A stretch of DNA of 64,000 nt from NCBI RefSeq assembly GCF_030463535.1, contig NC_132893.1, forward strand, positions 35,837,344 to 35,901,343. The letters are read 5' to 3'. This DNA is from Salminus brasiliensis (lineage: Eukaryota; Chordata; Actinopteri; Characiformes; Bryconidae). Below the pieces are notes generated by a model. The model did no database searches, was not told where the DNA came from, and saw only the letters and a list, made by a program, of their open reading frames with translations. The translations under genes and the position numbers were made by a program. How positions within the stretch are numbered: position 1 is the stretch's first letter; the number at the start of each line of letters is the position of its first letter. Below, piece by piece: positions 13,170 through 26,525 of this stretch.

Positions 13170-13520
13170 GCATAAAACCTATGGTGATACGGTGTAACAC
13201 AGCCTGCTTTGGGAACAGCACCAGGCAGGACAGACAGGCTCTCCAGAGTTTGGTGTGTTCGGCTGAGCACATCATTCGAACTGAGCTTCCTGACCTGCTG
13301 ACAATCTTCTGTGTTTCGGTCAGGGAAACGCTTTCGCTCCCTGAAGGTAAATACAGAGAGGATGAGGAGCAGTTTCTTTGCACAAGCCATTCAGACTCTG
13401 AACCCGGACTGCAGCTATTAGGACTGTTGACCATAAAGAAGACACAGGGTCCAGAATGTTCCATCCACTCTGCAGATACACAAGAAGATCAAATAAAACC
13501 CAGCAACATGGTCAGATGGG
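13170..13520 (+). repeat. LINE fragment (reverse transcriptase C-terminal region)
   Basis: Plus frame MVIRCNTACFGNSTRQDRQA then LQSLVCSAEHIIRTELPDL resembles the 'WYGNSTxxDRxALQRVV' block of fish non-LTR elements, followed by frameshifted SLPEGKYREDEEQ debris. The open frame on the other strand is a shadow. Confidence 0.6.
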
Positions 13521-13616
13521 CAGCATTAATGATAGGGGTGCACATTCACTCCAAGGTGGAAAATATCATCGCATAGTCCCGAAATGACTGGACACAGGAG
13601 TTTGATGCACTATTTA

Positions 13617-13620
13617 TGCA

Positions 13621-13682
<62 letters not shown>
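13617..13682. repeat. (TA)n microsatellite
   Basis: More than 60 bases of TA repeat. The 850 bases after it (13690-14530) hold nothing I recognise. Confidence 0.9.
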
Positions 13683-13684
<2 letters not shown>

Positions 13685-14534
13685 CAGTATAAAGCCTTAT
13701 TTTTCTCATAGTTAATAGTTAATAAATCCATCTCTTTTAATCCACTGGTCTCTTATTTAGAAGCACTGCTCGGCTCTGCAAAATATTTTATTAAAAAACA
13801 ATTAAATCTACAATCAAAACTCATTTATTTAAATTATGTAGGCAAATTATTAAAATATTAAAATTATTAAAATATCTACCAAATATATTTTTTGCATTTC
13901 TGCTACCTTGTCTAAGCATCCTACCATAGTTTATTTATATAGTATATTTGTAATTGGGTAAAGCTGCAGCAGGTTTTTTTAGGATTCATATGAGAAAATG
14001 CTCCCAGCAGAAGTGTAGGCCGGATATTAGGGTAGCCTAAATCACTGATTCAGAGGGTAAAGAGAAGGTAATAGAGGTGATAAGAACTGTATTGTTTATT
14101 TTTCTATTATCTGAGCCGCTCTTTATACTTTTAACATTAAAGCAAATAATAACACAAAGCTAATAAATTGTTGCACAGCTCGATGGATGATGTTGGACAT
14201 CGAACAGGTTTAGACTGAGTAAGTAACACAGCTATGATGCTGATGGAGCTTTATGGTCCTGGTATCTGCTCTGATGGTCCACAGTGATGATGTGGCTCAG
14301 ATTTATCTCCAGTTTGAATAATACAGAGCTGTAAAGCAGGTGTCCTTCAGTGAGCCTGTCTTCAGCTTCTGTGGACATGGGCGTGTCTTACTGAAAATAT
14401 GTTAAAATAAACCTCGAAAATACATGATAACGTTTCTGGCCAGCCAAGTTTGTTTGGCTCTTGCTGTCCCCTGCTGGCCATTAAGGGTTAATGTGGCTTC
14501 ACAGAATAACGTTTTCCATTATCACTGAACTACA

Positions 14535-14856
14535 TACAGCGATCAGCCATAAAATTAAAACCACTGACCAGTGACGTGAATAACATGGATTATTTGGTTG
14601 CAATGGTTCCTAACAAGGGATGAGATCTACATATCAGTCAGTGAGTGAACAGTCAGTTCCTGAAGGTGATGAAGGTGGAAAAATAGCCAACTTTTGACAA
14701 GAACCCAACTGTGATGTTCTAGATGGACGACTGGGTCAGAACATCTCCAGAACATCCAGCAGGTCTTGTGGGGGTGTTCCCAGTATGTCAGTCCCTACCT
14801 ACCAAAAGTGCTCAGAGGAAGGACAGCCGGTTTTAATGTTATGGCTGGTCTGTGTA
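14535..14856. mobile_element. MITE family C, complete copy
   Basis: Ends tacagcgatcagccataaaa and ttatggctggtctgtgta are inverted matches with TA at the outside. About 320 bp with no coding frame. Confidence 0.75.
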
Positions 14857-14959
14857 TATGCTGACACCAGTGGGAAGAGTGTATTTGAGTGAGGTCATTC
14901 AAAGTTTAGGTACAAACAGTTAAAAACAGTTAAATTCCAAAACCGAGTAAAACACTCGT

Positions 14960-14963
14960 AAAA

Positions 14964-14998
<35 letters not shown>

Positions 14999-15000
14999 AT
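14960..15000. repeat. (AAAT)n microsatellite
   Basis: About ten AAAT units just before the Tc1 remnant. Confidence 0.9.
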
Positions 15001-15040
15001 CTCCTCTTCTAGACTGTATATGATCATCTCCTTATAAATA

Positions 15041-15925
15041 CAGTTGAAATCAGAAGGTTACGGACACTATATAAACTTTTTTAAAGCAATTTTTATTACT
15101 TTCTTTAAAGTCACAAGTTTAAATACACTAAGACCACTATGCCTTTAAACAATTTGGGACAGCCCATATGATGATGTCATGTCTTTGGAAGCTTCTGATA
15201 GGTTTATTGGCAAGATCTGAGTTAATTAGAGACACACCTGTGGGTGTATTTTAAGGCTCACCTGAAACACACGGCTTCTGTGTGTAACATCACAGGAAAG
15301 TCTAAAGAAATCAGAAATGTGGACCTGCAGAAGTCCGGCTCCTCCTCGGTTTAAAAGAGTGGTTCATTATCCACAGTGAAACCAGGACTGTCTCCACATG
15401 GGCTGAAGGTCCACTCTGTCAGGAAGAAGCCGTCACTCCAACAGAAACAGAGAAAAGCCAGATTCACGTTTGCACACAGGGACAAAGAGCTTCATTTCTG
15501 GAGACAGGTCCCGTGGTCTGACCAATTAAAACTGAAATGTTTGGCCATAATGACCACTGTTACGTTTGGAGGAAAAAGGGGGAAGCCTGCAGGCCTGAGA
15601 ACACCATCCCACCTGTGAAACATGGGGGCAGCAGCATCGTGCTGTGGGGTTGTCTTGCTGCAGGAGGAACGGCTGCTCTTCACAGAATAGACGGCATCAT
15701 GAGGGAATACTGAAGCAACATCTCAAGACATCAGCCAGGAAGGTGAAGTCTGGGCGCAAACGGGTCTTCCCGTCTGGACAATGAACTGAAGCAAACTGCC
15801 AGACTGGTTACAGAGTGTCTTAAGGAGAACAAGGTCAGTGTTGTGGAGTGGTCATCACAAAGCCCTGATCTCAGTGATTTATGGGCGAAGCTTAAAAAGG
15901 CATGTGTGAGCAGGACGTCCTACAA
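15041..15925 (+). mobile_element. Sleeping Beauty-like Tc1 remnant
   Basis: The left end reads cagttgaaatcagaaggtta after TA, close to the salmonid-type Tc1 end. Transposase pieces follow: VRKKPSLQQKQRKARFTFAH, then [14 protein letters not shown] (catalytic Asp present, surroundings mutated) and [18 protein letters not shown]. Much of the N-terminal half is deleted and the right inverted repeat is absent. Inactive. Confidence 0.8.
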
Positions 15926-15926
15926 A

Positions 15927-15953
15927 TATGTTAATAACATTAATATCCAGTAA
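15927..15953 (+). repeat. Single copy of the 29-bp minisatellite unit
   Basis: gttaataacattaatatccag lies 1.4 kb before the main array and keeps the core of its unit. It may be a stray copy or a progenitor. Confidence 0.65.
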
Positions 15954-15959
15954 ATCACC

Positions 15960-16337
15960 GATATTAGAATAAACACTAATAATAACACTCCTACAGAAAG
16001 TGGTGGAGATTCTCCATTACTGTGTTCATTATTAGAACATCTCCTGGTGTTATTTAGAGTTCTCCTCAGATCAACACCTGGTTTGGTGGTAAATCAGGGC
16101 TTAATGATGGTAAATCAGGTGAGCTGCTGCTGCTGCTGCTGATGATGGACGTGAACACATCCTCTACGCTGTGCTGGCTGGACTGGGGGGCGTCCAGGAG
16201 AATAGCTCACCGACAAGATCTCACTTAAAAAATCTTAAATCTAGTCTAATGTTGTCTTTTTGAGATTGGTGTAAGAATATATCATATCTATAATTATATG
16301 TTTGAACTGAAAGCATCAGGATACAGCACTTTTCTAA

Positions 16338-16368
<31 letters not shown>

Positions 16369-17330
16369 TAAATAAAGTACATTTGGAAACAAACGTGTAG
16401 AAATAAGATTCTTAAAACATCACCACAATGAGAAATGTTCCATATTTCAATTACATTTCCAATATATTTAGTATATTTCAGTCTAAAATGCACAGCTACC
16501 CCCCACCCAGACGGAGCTGTGTTTACTCGGGGCAGTAAACTGTTGATGGAGATGTATGAGTGTGTCTCTGACTTATCTCACACATCAGTAAAACAACGAC
16601 ACACACAATCAGAGCGTCATCCTGCACAGCACAGCAGACCTCACTTTCAAAGCTGCACTCACTGACATTAGAAGACTGAGCTCTGGAAGGCTGGGTCCCT
16701 CGGGAACGCTGGTCAGGAGCGCTGTGTAAATACCCTAAACTGGAGTGGACTGACTGGGAGGGGGTCTGGATCAGAACTGAGTCACTGTGTGGAATCTGTG
16801 GCCATGCAGAGCGATGCCCTCTCTGTTTTCTAGATTTCAGCTCCCGGCCTCGAGGAACTGAGTTGTTTGTCATGCAACATTCCTGAACTCCCACCCACTC
16901 GGGCCTCAAGCTGTGTGTAAGCGGGTGTGTAGGCATGTGACAGAACACAGAGAGCAGCATGTAGGACACACTGAGTCGCTTTTCTGAACCCAGTAAAAGA
17001 GCTAGAGCAGATGGTGAGTGATTGATCAGATCAAATGGACTCTGCATGCTGGCCTGCAGAGTAAAGCAAGTCTTTTACGCTGACGTTCAGAGACGCTCGG
17101 CTTTTTATCCAATTATGCTTCTCGGTCTCCCTACGATCAAAGGTGCAGATCTGGGGACTGGTGCACACTGAGATTTCTGGATAACTGTCACTCTCACATG
17201 ATCACTCGGGTTTGTTGAGAGAGATTTCTCAGGGAATCCTCATGTCTGTGCTACCGTCTGGCTTTCCTATTAAAGCCAGTCTTGTCTGCACTCTGTTGTA
17301 CTTTACAGCTTGTGTCCAGTTACCTCAACA
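15960..17330. other. Unassigned intergenic stretch
   Basis: A (CTG)n run at about 16125-16141 and (AAT)n at 16340-16375. The 16500-17300 part is of normal complexity and looks single-copy; the minus-strand 174-codon frame there (16523-17047) shows no family I know. Confidence 0.4.
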
Positions 17331-17335
17331 CAACA

Positions 17336-20300
17336 TCCAGTATGAAGTTTTAATACCATTAATATCCAGTATGAAGTTTTAATACCATTAATATCCAGTA
17401 TGAAGCTCTAATAACATTAATATCCAGTATGAAGCTCTAATAACATTAATAACCAGTATGAAGCTCTAATAACATTAATAACCAGTATGAAGCTCTAATA
17501 GCATTAATATCCAGTATGAAGCTCTAATAACATTAATATCCAGTATAAAGTTTTAATACCATTAATATCCAGTATGAAGTTCTAGTAACATTAATATCCA
17601 GTATGAAGTTTTAATACCATTAATATCCAGTATGAAGCTCTAATAACATTAATATCCAGTATGAAGCTCTAATAGCATTATTATCCAGTATGAAGCTCTA
17701 ATAACATTAATATCCAGTATGAAGCTCTAATAACATTAATATCCAGTATGAAGTTCTAGTAACATTAATATCCAGTATGAAGTTCTAATAACATTAATAT
17801 CCACTATGAAGCTCTAATAGCATTAATATCCAGTATGAAGCTCTAATAGCATTAATATCCAGTATGAAGTTCTAATAACATTAATATCCAGTATGAAGTT
17901 CTAATAACATTAATATCCAGTATGAAGTTCTAGTAACATTAATATCCAGTATAAAGCTCTAATACCATTAATATCCAGTATGAAGTTCTAATACCATTAA
18001 TATCCAGTATGACGTTCTAATAACATTAATATCCAGTATGAAGCTCTAATAACATTAATATCCAGTATGAAGCTCAGCTCTAATATCATTAATATCCAGT
18101 ATGAAGCTCTAATAACATTAATATCCAGTATGAAGTTCTAATAACATTAATATCCACTATGAAGCTCTAATAGCATTAATATCCAGTATGAAGCTCTAAT
18201 AGCATTAATATCCAGTATGAAGTTCTAGTAGCATTAATATCCAGTATGAAGCTCTAATAACATTAATATCCAGTATGAAGTTCTAATAACATTAATATCC
18301 AGTATGAAGCTCTAGTAACATTAATATCCAGTATGAAGTTCTAATAACATTAATATCCAGTATGAAGTTCTAATAGCATTAATATCCAGTATGAAGCTCT
18401 AATAGCATTATTATCCAGTATGAAGTTCTAATAACATTAATATCCAGTATGAAGTTCTAGTAACATTAATATCCAGTATGAAGTTCTAATAACATTAATA
18501 TCCAGTATGAAGCTCTAATAGCATTAATATCCAGTATTAAGCTCTAATAACATTATTATCCAGTATGAAGTTCTAATACCATTAATATCCAGTATGAAGT
18601 TCTAGTAACATTAATATCCAGTATGAAGGTCTAATAACATTAATATCCAGTATGAAGTTCTAATACCATTAATATCCAGTATGAAGTTATAGTAACATTA
18701 ATATCCAGTATGAAGTTCTAATACCATTAATATCCAGTATGAAGCTCTAATAACATTAATATCCAGTATGAAGCTCTAATAACATTAATATCCAGTATGA
18801 AGTTCTAGTAACATTAATATCCAGTATGAAGTTCTAATAACATTAATATCCACTATGAAGCTCTAATAGCATTAATATCCACTATGAAGCTCTAATAGCA
18901 TTAATATCCAGTATGAAGCTCTAATAGCATTAATATCCAGTATGAAGTTCTAATAGCATTAATATCCAGTATGAAGTTCTAATAACATTAATATCCAGTA
19001 TGAAGTTCTAGTAACATTAATATCCAGTATAAAGCTCTAATACCATTAATATCCAGTATGAAGTTCTAATACCATTAATATCCAGTATGACGTTCTAATA
19101 ACATTAATATCCAGTATGAAGCTCTAATAACATTAATATCCAGTATGAAGCTCTAATAGCATTATTATCCAGTATGAAGCTCTAGTAACATTAATATCCA
19201 GTATGAAGCTCTAGTAACATTAATATTCAGTATGAAACTCTAGTAACATTAATATCCAGTATGAAGTTCTAATAACACTAATATCCAGTATGAAGTTCTA
19301 ATAACACTAATATCCAGTATGAAGCTCTAGAAACATTAATATCCAGTATGAAGTTCTAATAACATTAATATCCAGTATGAAGCTCTAATAGCATTAATAT
19401 CCAGTATGAAGCTCTAATAGCATTATTATCCAGTATGAAGTTCTAATAACATTAATATCCAGTATGAAGTTCTAGTAACATTAATATCCAGTATGAAGGT
19501 CTAATAACATTAATATCCAGTATGAAGTTCTAATACCATTAATATCCAGTATGAAGTTATAGTAACATTAATATCCAGTATGAAGTTCTAATACCATTAA
19601 TATCCAGTATGAAGCTCTAATAACATTAATATCCAGTATGAAGCTCTAATAACATTAATATCCAGTATGAAGTTCTAGTAACATTAATATCCAGTATGAA
19701 GTTCTAATAACATTAATATCCACTATGAAGCTCTAATAGCATTAATATCCACTATGAAGCTCTAATAGCATTAATATCCAGTATGAAGCTCTAATAGCAT
19801 TAATATCCAGTATGAAGTTCTAATAGCATTAATATCCAGTATGAAGTTCTAATAACATTAATATCCAGTATGAAGTTCTAGTAACATTAATATCCAGTAT
19901 AAAGCTCTAATACCATTAATATCCAGTATGAAGTTCTAATACCATTAATATCCAGTATGACGTTCTAATAACATTAATATCCAGTATGAAGCTCTAATAA
20001 CATTAATATCCAGTATGAAGCTCTAATAGCATTATTATCCAGTATGAAGCTCTAGTAACATTAATATCCAGTATGAAGCTCTAGTAACATTAATATTCAG
20101 TATGAAACTCTAGTAACATTAATATCCAGTATGAAGTTCTAATAACACTAATATCCAGTATGAAGTTCTAATAACACTAATATCCAGTATGAAGCTCTAG
20201 AAACATTAATATCCAGTATGAAGTTCTAATAACATTAATATCCAGTATGAAGCTCTAATAGCATTAATATCCAGTATGAAGCTCTAATAGCATTATTATC

Positions 20301-22390
20301 CAGTATGAAGTTCTAATAACATTAATATCCAGTATGAAGTTCTAGTAACATTAATATCCAGTATGAAGTTCTAATAACATTAATATCCAGTATGAAGCTC
20401 TAATAGCATTAACATCCAGTATGAAGCTCTAATAACATTAATATCCAGTATGAAGCTCAAATAACATTAATATCCAGTATGAAGTTCTAGTAACATTAAT
20501 ATCCAGTATGAAGTTCTAATAACATTAATATCCAGTATGAAGTTCTAGTAACATTAATATCCAGTATGAAGTTCTAATAACATTAATATCCACTATGAAG
20601 CTCTAATAGCATTAATATCCAGTATGAAGCTCTAATAACATTAATATCCAGTATGAAGTTCTAGTAACATTAATATCCAGTATGAAGTTTTAATACCATT
20701 AATATCCAGTATGAAGCTCTAATAACATTAATATCCAGTATGAAGCTCTAATAGCATTATTATCCAGTATGAAGCTCTAATAACATTAATATCCAGTATG
20801 AAGCTCTAATAACATTAATATCCAGTATGAAGTTCTAGTAACATTAATATCCAGTATGAAGTTCTAATAACATTAATATCCAGTATGAAGCTCTAATAGC
20901 ATTAATATCCACTATGAAGCTCTAATAGCATTAATATCCACTATGAAGTTCAAATAACATTAATATCCACTATGAAGTTCTAATAACATTAATATCCAGT
21001 ATGAAGTTCTAGTAACATTAATATCCAGTATGAAGTTCTAATACCATTAATATCCAGTATGAAGCTCTAATAACATTAATATCCAGTATGAAGTTCTAGT
21101 AACATTAATATCCAGTATGAAGTTCTAATACCATTAATATTCACTATGAAGCTCTAATAGCATTAATATCCAGTATGAAGCTCTAATAGCATTAATATCC
21201 AGTATGAAGTTCAAATAACATTAATATCCAGTATGAAGTTTTAATAACATTAATATCCAGTATGAAGTTCTAGTAACATTATTATCCAGTATGAAGCTCT
21301 AATAACATTAATATCCAGTATGACGTTTTAGTAACATTAATATCCAGTATGAAGTTCTAATAACATTAATATCCAGTATGACGTTCTAGTAACATTAATA
21401 TCCAGTATGAAGTTCTAATACCATTAATATCCAGTATGAAGTTCTAATAGCATTAATATCCAGTATGAAGTTCTAATAACATTAATATCCAGTATGAAGC
21501 TCTGATAACATTAATATCCAGTATGAAGCTCTAATAGCATTATTATCCAGTATGAAGCTCTAATAGCATTAATATCCAGTATGAAGCTCTAATAGCATTA
21601 ATTATCCAGTATGAAGTTCTAATAGCATTAATATCCAGTATGAAGTTCTAATAACATTAATATCCAGTATGAAGCTCTGATAACATTAATATCCAGTATG
21701 AAGCTCTAATAGCATTAATATCCAGTATGAAGCTCTAATAACATTAATATCCTGTATGAAGCTCTAATAACATTAATATCCTGTATGAAGCTCTAATAAC
21801 ATTATTATCCAGTATGAAGGTCTAATAACATTAATGTCCAGTATGAAGTTCTAATAACATTAATATCCAGTATGAAGCTCTAATAACATTATTATCCAGT
21901 ATGAAGCTCTAGTACCATTAATATCCAGTATGAAGTTCTAGTAACATTAATATCCAGTATGAAGTTCTAATACTATTAATGTCCAGTACGAAGGTCTAAT
22001 AACATTAATGTCCAGTACGAAGTTCTAATAACATTAATATCCAGTATGAAGTTCTAATACCATTAATATCCAGTATGAAGTTCTAGTTACATTAATATCC
22101 AGTATGAAGTTCTAATACCATTAATATCCAGTATGAAGCTCTAATAACATTAATATCCAGTATGAAGTTCTAGTAACATTAATATCCAGTATGAAGCTCT
22201 AATAACATTAATATCCAGTATGAAGCTCTAATAACATTAATATCCAGTATGAAGCTCTAATAGCATTATTATCCAGTATGAAGCTCTAATAACATTAATA
22301 TCCAGTATGAAGTTCTAGTAACATTAATATCCAGTATGAAGCTCTAATAACATTAATATCCAGTATGAAGCTCTAATAGCATTATTAATA
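17336..22390 (+). repeat. 5-kb minisatellite, 29-bp unit, about 170 copies
   Basis: The period measures exactly 29 bases between successive 'atccagtatg' words. The core is tccagtatgaagctctaata followed by a variable trinucleotide and cattaa. Variation is limited to a few positions (gCtct/gTtct, taAtaac/taGtaac, aAcatt/aGcatt/aCcatt). Every frame has stops, so it is non-coding. It contains an 870-bp (30-unit) duplication. Confidence 0.97.
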
Positions 22391-22471
22391 ACGCTCTAAA
22401 TGTAGGTATTGTGATATACACTGAGGAGGCGGAGCTACAGTCTCTCATTAGGGTAAATATTAATAACACTT

Positions 22472-22476
<5 letters not shown>

Positions 22477-22515
<39 letters not shown>
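22477..22515. repeat. (TA)n microsatellite
   Basis: Short TA tract just after the 29-bp array. A (CT)n run follows at 22770-22821. The rest of 22520-23310 is unassigned apart from a MITE-like piece near 23185-23300. Confidence 0.85.
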
Positions 22516-22516
<1 letters not shown>

Positions 22517-23310
22517 CATTTTTTATCAGAAGTTGTCATTAAAAAAGTAAAGTGTCCTTAAACTTTTGATTTATAACAGTTCGGCCAGATGAACTCAGTA
22601 ACTCTGCCTCAAAGCCGTCCCCATCGGCCTCTCATCACAGGACGTCCCTTCTGGGGAAGATATTGGCAGTGTGAAGGATCCTCATCTCCAGACCCCCTTG
22701 TGGAGGTGTGTTTACGGCAGAGCTGCTCTTACCTCTCAGAGCACTGCATTATTTACGGTCATTAAAATGTTCTCTCTCTCTCTCTCTGTCTCTCTCTCTG
22801 TCTCTCTCTCTCTCTCTCTCCCTCGCCTGAACACTGGAGGCAGAAAACTTACGACTCTCGCGTTCAGCTTAGGCAAAGCCAACAGCTGCAACTAATGATC
22901 ATCCCATCCAGTCTGGCACTGAGCGACCTCCCACCGAAACACAGCAACACACCCAACCTGGACAAGCCCTCAGCCGGCCTCAGCGACCTGTAGCACAGAT
23001 GACACTGTGATTTAGGCCTATCTCGTTAATATGGGGGCATTTTATAAAGCTGGGTTATCTGAGTGAAGCGTGACTGGACTGCCCCAAACCGGCTGGCTTG
23101 ACTTTTGGCTGAAGCCTCTCTGAGAAACAGTGACTGAATCAATTATAGTGCATTCTTTCAAAAATCGGCAAGGCTTCTTTTGCAAAGTCAGTGGTTCTAT
23201 ATGGAGAAAATGACAACTCCAAAAAACCATTTAGAGGCTAAACGGTTCTTTTCCTGTTTAATATTTTAAATACGACTCCATACAGCACCAAAAAGGCTTG
23301 CAAAGAATGT

Positions 23311-24720
23311 CTTTCTGTAGATACTGAATCATTAATAGTAGATACTGAATCATTAATAGAAGATACTGAATCATTAATAGTAGCTACTGAATCATACTTT
23401 ATACTGAATCATTCATAATGGATACTGAATCATTCATAGTAGGTACTGAATCATTCATAATGAATACTGAACGATTCATAGTAGGTACTGAATCATTTAT
23501 AATAGATACTGAATCATTCATGGTGAATGTTGAATCATTCATAGTAGACACTAAATAATTCATAGTAGACACTGAATCATTCATAATGGATACTGAATAA
23601 TTCATAGTGGATGCTGAATCATTCATAGTAGACACTAAATAATTAATAGTAGACACTGAATCATTCATAATGGATACTGAATAATTCATAGTGGATGCTG
23701 ACTCATTTATATTAGCTATGGAATCATTCATAATGGATACTGAATCATTCATATTAGCTACAGAATCATTCATAATGGATACTAAATCATTCATAATGGA
23801 TACTGAAGCATTTATAGTGGATATTGAATCATTCATAGTAGCTACTGAATCATTCATAATAGATACAGAATCATTCATAATGCATACTGCATCATTCATA
23901 GTGGATACTGAACTATTCATAGTAGCTACTGAATCATTCATAGTAGATAATGAATCAATCATAATGGATACTGAATCATTCATAATGGTTACTGAATCAT
24001 TCATAGTAGGTACTGCATAATTCCTAATAGACACTGAATAATCCATTGTAGGCATTGACTAGTTCATAGTAAATACTGAATTTTAGTGTATACTAAATAA
24101 TGCATAGTGGATTCTGAATATTTGATAGTAGGTACTGAATCATTCATAATGGATACTGAACGATTCATAGTAGGTACTGAATCATTTATAATAGATACTG
24201 AATCATTCATGGTGAATGTTGAATCATTCATAGTAGACACTAAATAATTCATAGTAGACACTGAATCATTCATAATGGATACTGAATAATTCATAGTGGA
24301 TGCTGAATCATTCATATTAGCTATGGAATCATTCATAATGGATACTGAATCATTCATATTAGCTACAGAATCATTCATAATGGATACTGAAGCATTTATA
24401 GTGGATATTAAATCATTCATAGTAGCTACTGAATCATTCATAATAGATACAGAATCATTCATAATGGATACTGCATCATTCATAGTGGATACTGAACTAT
24501 TCATAGTAGCTACTGAATCATTCATAGTGGATATTGAATCATTCATAGTAGAAAATGAATCTAGACACTGAATAATCCACTGTAGGCATTGAATGGTTCA
24601 TAGTAAATACTGAATTATAGTGTATACTAAATAATGCACAGTAGATACTGAATAATTCATAGTGGACAGTAGAATAACTCATAGTGGATGCTAATGGGTG
24701 ATACTGCATAACTCATAGTA
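23311..24720 (+). repeat. Minisatellite, 21-bp unit
   Basis: Tandem actgaatcattcataatgga-type units. Because 21 is divisible by three and few units carry stops, long frames appear on both strands (repeating MNDSVSI on minus, ESFIMDT on plus). About 690 bp of variant pattern near 23450 is repeated near 24140. Confidence 0.95.
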
Positions 24721-25555
24721 GATAACATTTCCAATTTTCGTTCTCTACACTGCTCACACCTGCTAACCATTATCCACCCAGAAATGTCTGGAAGCTCCTT
24801 ATTTACAAACAGATGAATTCAGTCTCTAAGAAAACTGATTCTGTATGTTTTTCTACCCCACAATTCACCGTTTTCTGTCCAGCACCTGTGTCCACTCCGA
24901 CTCCTGTGGAAATCATGTTCATCCAGCCATGCTGTCGGTGTGTGTTCTCTCATTCTGATCCTATCTGCCTGCACACTGCGTGAACCTGAGAGCGTAAACA
25001 GTTCACAGTGCCAGAAGTAACATGAGATTAACTGCACACACACACTGCGCACCCACACAGCTTCTCCCACCATCTGATAACATGGCACACACCGGTCACT
25101 TCCAGGGAAACATCGTCAGTCGTGTTCATCTGAGGTTAAACACACAACAATGAATACTGCATAGCTTCCATCTACTGTCCCTCCTTCAGTACGTGTGATG
25201 TATGAAGGCCTGCAGTTAGCCGTGAGATCATTAACTCATTAGTTGCGTTAGCCTCGTAGCTCTGATGCTAAACTGAAGAATCCAAACATCAGGCTCTAAA
25301 CATGTCAGGGCTCTTACATGTAGGAAAGGAATGCTGGGGTTAATGTGAACTACTGCTTTAATTTACTGTGATGAAAAGCCATCTGTCCACCATCCGGGCA
25401 TACATGTGTCACAGAGAAACACTGAGGGCTCTCCAGGCAAACCCAGACTTCTCTTCAGATAACACATTCAGGTAGTCAGGCATACCTCAGTGGACGCTCT
25501 TGGTCTTGGGAAACTGAAGTGTAAGCAGACTCAGCTGCTGCTGGTAGCTGGTTTC
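24721..25555. other. Unassigned, probably single-copy sequence
   Basis: No gene or repeat family recognised between two repeat arrays. Confidence 0.45.
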
Positions 25556-25559
25556 AGAT

Positions 25560-26525
25560 GATCCATGCTGGTCATTGTTGGTCTAGGTGGTTGAAAAGCT
25601 GCTCAAACAGACGAAACCACACCCTGTACTGGTCAACCAGCTCATACACCAGCAAGGGGTATGTCTGTTTTTATTTTATTTATTATTAGAGTTTAATGAA
25701 TTAGACGGTCTACCAGCATACTGGTCAGCAAGCTGGTCATCCTGGTTGATCACTTTGGTGAAAAGGGTCATAAAGATCGTTGTTGACTACTGTGGTCAGT
25801 TTATGCTGGTAGACCAGCTAAACCACCAACCTCAAATTAAAGCACTCCCTATACTGGTCAAGAGCTAATCTGACCAACCACCTGCTGCTAAGTGATTACT
25901 GCAGTGTCCCAGATAATTGCTTTGGTGTTCCAGGTCATTGATGGATGTTGCTAGGTGGCTGCTAGGAGGCTTTTAAGTGGCTGTTAGGTGGTTGCTAAGA
26001 TGCTGCTAGGTGATTACTATGGTGTCTTAGATGCTTACTTTGGTGTCCTAGGTCATTGATGGATATTGCTAGATGGCTGCTAGGATGTGTCTATGTGGCT
26101 GTTAGGTGGTTGCTAGGGTGCTGCGAGGTGGCTAAGATGGTATCCCAGATCATTGATGGATGTTGCTAGATGGCTGCTAGGATGCTTCTATGTGGCTGTT
26201 TGGTTACACTGGTTACTAGGGTGTCCCAAGTGGTTGCTTGGACATCCCAGGTCATTGATGAAGATTGCTGGGAGGCTGCTACGATGCTTTTAAGTGGTTG
26301 CTAGAGTGCTTTCTAGGTGATTACTATGATGTCCCAGGCCATCGATGAACATATCTAGGTGGCTGCTAGGATGCTTCTAAAAAAAAAAGTGGTTGCTAGG
26401 GTGCTGCTAGGTGGCTAAGATGGTGTCCCAGATCATAGATGGATTGCTAGGTGCTTTCTAGGGTGCTGCCAAGTCAAGGTTAGGGTGTTTTTACGTAGTT
26501 GCCAGGGTGTTCCCATTAAGTTTGT
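25560..26525. repeat. Degenerate tandem repeats
   Basis: First part (to about 25880): imperfect 'accagctggtc' and 'ctggtcaacca' motifs. Second part: imperfect units around ggctgctaggatgcttctat and ggtgtcccagatcattgatg, decayed and of unequal length. Confidence 0.8.

Noticed and set aside
13075-13576. Overlapping 129- to 138-codon frames on both strands
   Set aside because: The plus frame is LINE reverse-transcriptase debris; the minus frames are shadows of it.
16523-17047. 174-codon minus-strand frame
   Set aside because: No recognisable domain, low-complexity His/Thr tail, and no splice or homology support. Left as unassigned.
17336-22390. CRISPR array
   Set aside because: Units are contiguous 29-bp repeats without unique spacers, and the genome is eukaryotic.
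23399-24571. Repetitive frames on both strands (218, 160, 109 and 91 codons)
   Set aside because: A 21-bp repeat with few stops opens both strands; no signal peptide, domain or exon structure.
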